From positions 1,240,001 through 1,304,000 of the forward strand of contig NZ_AP024597.1 of the NCBI RefSeq assembly GCF_019704315.1: a DNA stretch of 64,000 bases, read 5' to 3'. Below are positions 61,998 through 64,000 of the stretch, in pieces. Origin of the DNA: Stygiolobus caldivivus. Its GTDB lineage: Archaea > Thermoproteota > Thermoprotei_A > Sulfolobales > Sulfolobaceae. The notes beneath the pieces were generated by a model, which was given only the letters and a program-made list of their open reading frames with translations, did not search any database and was not told the DNA's origin. Position 1 is the first letter of the stretch, and the number at the start of each line of letters is the position of its first letter. Both the position numbers and the translations under genes were made by a program.

Positions 61998-63890
61998 TTA
62001 CTTCTTCCTCCGGTATGCGTAAATACCTATTATTGAGGCGTAACCTATCACTATTAACACAACTTCTTCAATGTTGGCACTTGGGGTAGTACTTGGTGGT
62101 GGGGCCACACCACCAGAAGGTGGGGCGGAGGGAATCGACTGCTGGACACTTGAGGGGGATGTAGTGCTGGTCTGAGTAACAGCCTTGTTAGAAGTAGTTG
62201 ACGTCTCAGAGGAACTGGTGGTAGTACTAGGTGCAATAGAAGTCTGAGTAGCGGTCTTATTGGTGGGCGGAGTAGTGCTAGGCGGTACGTAAGAGGTGAC
62301 CTTGACGGAAGTCCCGGTAAGGTCTAGTCTTGACGAGAGCAGTTCAGACCCGTTTTGGTAGGTGAGCGTATAATTACCGTTAAGGTCATAGACACCGTCC
62401 GGTAAGATTAAAGAAACGTTACTCTTGGTCAGGGTTATGTCGACTAAACCACGGGTGATGTGGATAGGCCCGGTAATGTTTACGATACACACTAAAGTCC
62501 CGTTGGTTTGGTTATATATGACCCCCTTATAGTAATAGAAACCTTGGAACTCGTAAGTAGTGTTACTGTAGTAAGACAAGGCCTCAAACTTGTTACCGCT
62601 ACTCAGGTTTAAAACGCAGAAAGAAGTGAGCCCGCTCTCTACACCCGTTTGGAAAGCCAATAGGGCGTTTCCCAGAAATATAGGTTGTTCAGTAACTATA
62701 ACTCCGCTGGGAGGGGAGAAACTTTTGCTATTGTTTTCTTCAAGGACGCAAACATTTGTAAACGACTCATTCCCTTCAAGGGTTAAGTACTCTACGACCA
62801 CAACTCCGTTTACATAATACGTTACGGAATGGGACATGGCTTCAGTGACGTTGAACCTCTGGTCTAGTATAGTTGTGTTACCGTTACCGTAGAGTACGAA
62901 CTTTCCAGTGACGTTATATATCGCAGTGGCAATTTGGCCGTTAAGCACCTTCAAAGGCTTTAACTGGTTATTTAACTCATAGATACACGTCATAGCCTTA
63001 TTCCCGTTATAACCCGAGACTATTATTAACCTACTAAGGTAGAGCACGTCCGTCACTTTGACTTTTAGTTGATAGAGCACACGTACTGTGTTACTACTCG
63101 CGGAAGTCTGCGTGATCGATATAGAGCCCCCGCCTGTTTTGTTCGTGGTCTGGTTTAAGGCCTCCTCCTCTATGCTATTTGACGTGAAGTTGTAAAATAT
63201 TACCTCCCCGTTAAACTCATAAGGGAACCCCAGCTCCCCTTTTAGTGTCTGTCCCTTAAACTGTCCGCTTGGGCCGAGGTCGGTACACAAAAGTGAAGTA
63301 TTGTTGGACAAATCGATCAATAAGGCTTGTCCGTACTCATAAAACGAGGTGGCGGCGGGGTCCTTAAACTCTACGGGGTACCCGCCAGGTGTAAATAGTA
63401 TGTGCTCGTCACTGCTCTCATTCACTTGTATTGTCGTCACGTTAATTAGGGTCGCTCTTAGGCCTGTGGAGACGACCTCATAACCGTAAACATACCCCAC
63501 TTCACTCCCCTTGGACACCTCATAGCTAACGTTAGACGGGCCTCCGTTTGAAAACGTTATTTTTATCAGGCTATTTCCAGAATAAACATATACTATACTG
63601 GTGTTTGAGACTGTATATATCGTAAGCTTATCCGAACTAACGGGTATTGTATATTTTTTCCCTGTAACAAGGTTCTGTATCCCCAGTTCCTCGCCCTTTA
63701 GTGTAAACTTGTAAATATAGTAAGTAAAAGTGTTAGAAGTCGCGTTTAAGCACGTCTCCCCGGTTTTAGGCTCTGGGGAGCGGATCAAAGGGTTGTACGC
63801 CACATAAGAGGAAGAGGAAATCAGGGCGGAAATTGAGACTAGTATCAAAGTTAAAAAGATAAGTGTAAGAAAATTTTTACCGTTTACCAC
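61998..63890 (-). CDS. Secreted, anchored surface protein with Ser/Thr-rich stalk
   Basis: About 630 residues from GTG 63890 (VVNGKNFLTLIFLTLILVSISALISSSSYVAY...), which puts a proper signal helix at the N-terminus. The frame runs further upstream to an ATG at 63968, and that longer start is less likely. The body (about 30-500) is beta-rich with repeated strands and sequons (LKVLNGQIATAIYNVTG, YVNGVVVVEYLTLEGN). A Thr/Ser/Pro stalk (about 530-610) leads to VVLIVIGYASIIGIYAYRRKK. It looks like the third member of a surface-protein set. No domain recognised. Confidence 0.8.
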   Translation of the reverse strand: MVNGKNFLTLIFLTLILVSISALISSSSYVAYNPLIRSPEPKTGETCLNATSNTFTYYIYKFTLKGEELGIQNLVTGKKYTIPVSSDKLTIYTVSNTSIVYVYSGNSLIKITFSNGGPSNVSYEVSKGSEVGYVYGYEVVSTGLRATLINVTTIQVNESSDEHILFTPGGYPVEFKDPAATSFYEYGQALLIDLSNNTSLLCTDLGPSGQFKGQTLKGELGFPYEFNGEVIFYNFTSNSIEEEALNQTTNKTGGGSISITQTSASSNTVRVLYQLKVKVTDVLYLSRLIIVSGYNGNKAMTCIYELNNQLKPLKVLNGQIATAIYNVTGKFVLYGNGNTTILDQRFNVTEAMSHSVTYYVNGVVVVEYLTLEGNESFTNVCVLEENNSKSFSPPSGVIVTEQPIFLGNALLAFQTGVESGLTSFCVLNLSSGNKFEALSYYSNTTYEFQGFYYYKGVIYNQTNGTLVCIVNITGPIHITRGLVDITLTKSNVSLILPDGVYDLNGNYTLTYQNGSELLSSRLDLTGTSVKVTSYVPPSTTPPTNKTATQTSIAPSTTTSSSETSTTSNKAVTQTSTTSPSSVQQSIPSAPPSGGVAPPPSTTPSANIEEVVLIVIGYASIIGIYAYRRKK

Positions 63891-64000
63891 CCCGTACCAC
63901 CTGTTACGACGGTACGTAGTTGAGTACTTGCAGGACGCTGGAAGCACTGAAAGCGGGGTTACCTGCACCTCCGGAAACTATTATAATTACTACTTGGTCT

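Overview
The window reads as chromosomal DNA of a thermoacidophilic crenarchaeon of the order Sulfolobales. The grounds are a Sulfolobus-type merH-merA operon, MalA-type alpha-glucosidase, a sedolisin protease, Dpp-like sugar ABC transport, AbrB/RHH-PIN toxin-antitoxin pairs, IS607/TnpB elements, 25-nt CRISPR repeats ending in GATTGAAAG, mostly leaderless genes with TATA boxes 25-30 nt before the start, and very large Asn/Thr/Tyr-rich secreted proteins with a C-terminal membrane anchor. The genus cannot be fixed from the sequence alone.

Layout. 0-5 kb: vapBC pair, MFS transporter, secreted protein, and a second vapBC whose toxin has no start codon. 5-11 kb: wHTH-like unknown, mercury resistance (merH, merA with an operator palindrome), alpha-glucosidase malA followed by an orphan IS/TnpB 3' end. 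11-17 kb: HEPN/MNT pair, TPR protein, tnpB remnant, then a divergent GlmS-like gene (glutaminase cysteine lost) and nagA. 17-32.5 kb: sedolisin, alpha-mannosidase and a split Dpp-type ABC transporter, a DUF871/MupG-like protein, and the divergent substrate-binding protein. Together these look like uptake and breakdown of mannosides, alpha-glucosides and amino sugars.

32.5-44.3 kb is a defence and mobile-element island. It holds a second orphan IS 3' end, a PD-(D/E)XK-like nuclease candidate, two tiny divergent CRISPR arrays with the same 81-nt leader in inverted orientation, a CARF-PIN fusion gene between them, and a decayed cas2 beside the right array. Next come a HEPN gene with an amber stop, a partner MNT gene split by a complete IS607 element, an intact HEPN/MNT pair and an intact vapBC. 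No interference genes (cas10, cmr, csm, cas3) and no intact adaptation genes are visible, so the locus looks like a relic arrangement around a still intact CARF-PIN effector.

45.4-52.5 kb is a surface-glycan island: three GT2 glycosyltransferases, a PIG-L deacetylase, a HAD phosphatase, an ATP-grasp enzyme and a wrecked epimerase. Two of the GT2 genes are divergent paralogues whose 5' halves form about 650-bp near-identical inverted repeats flanking the rest. 52.7-64 kb carries three giant secreted and anchored proteins on the minus strand plus a 52-residue double zinc-ribbon protein.
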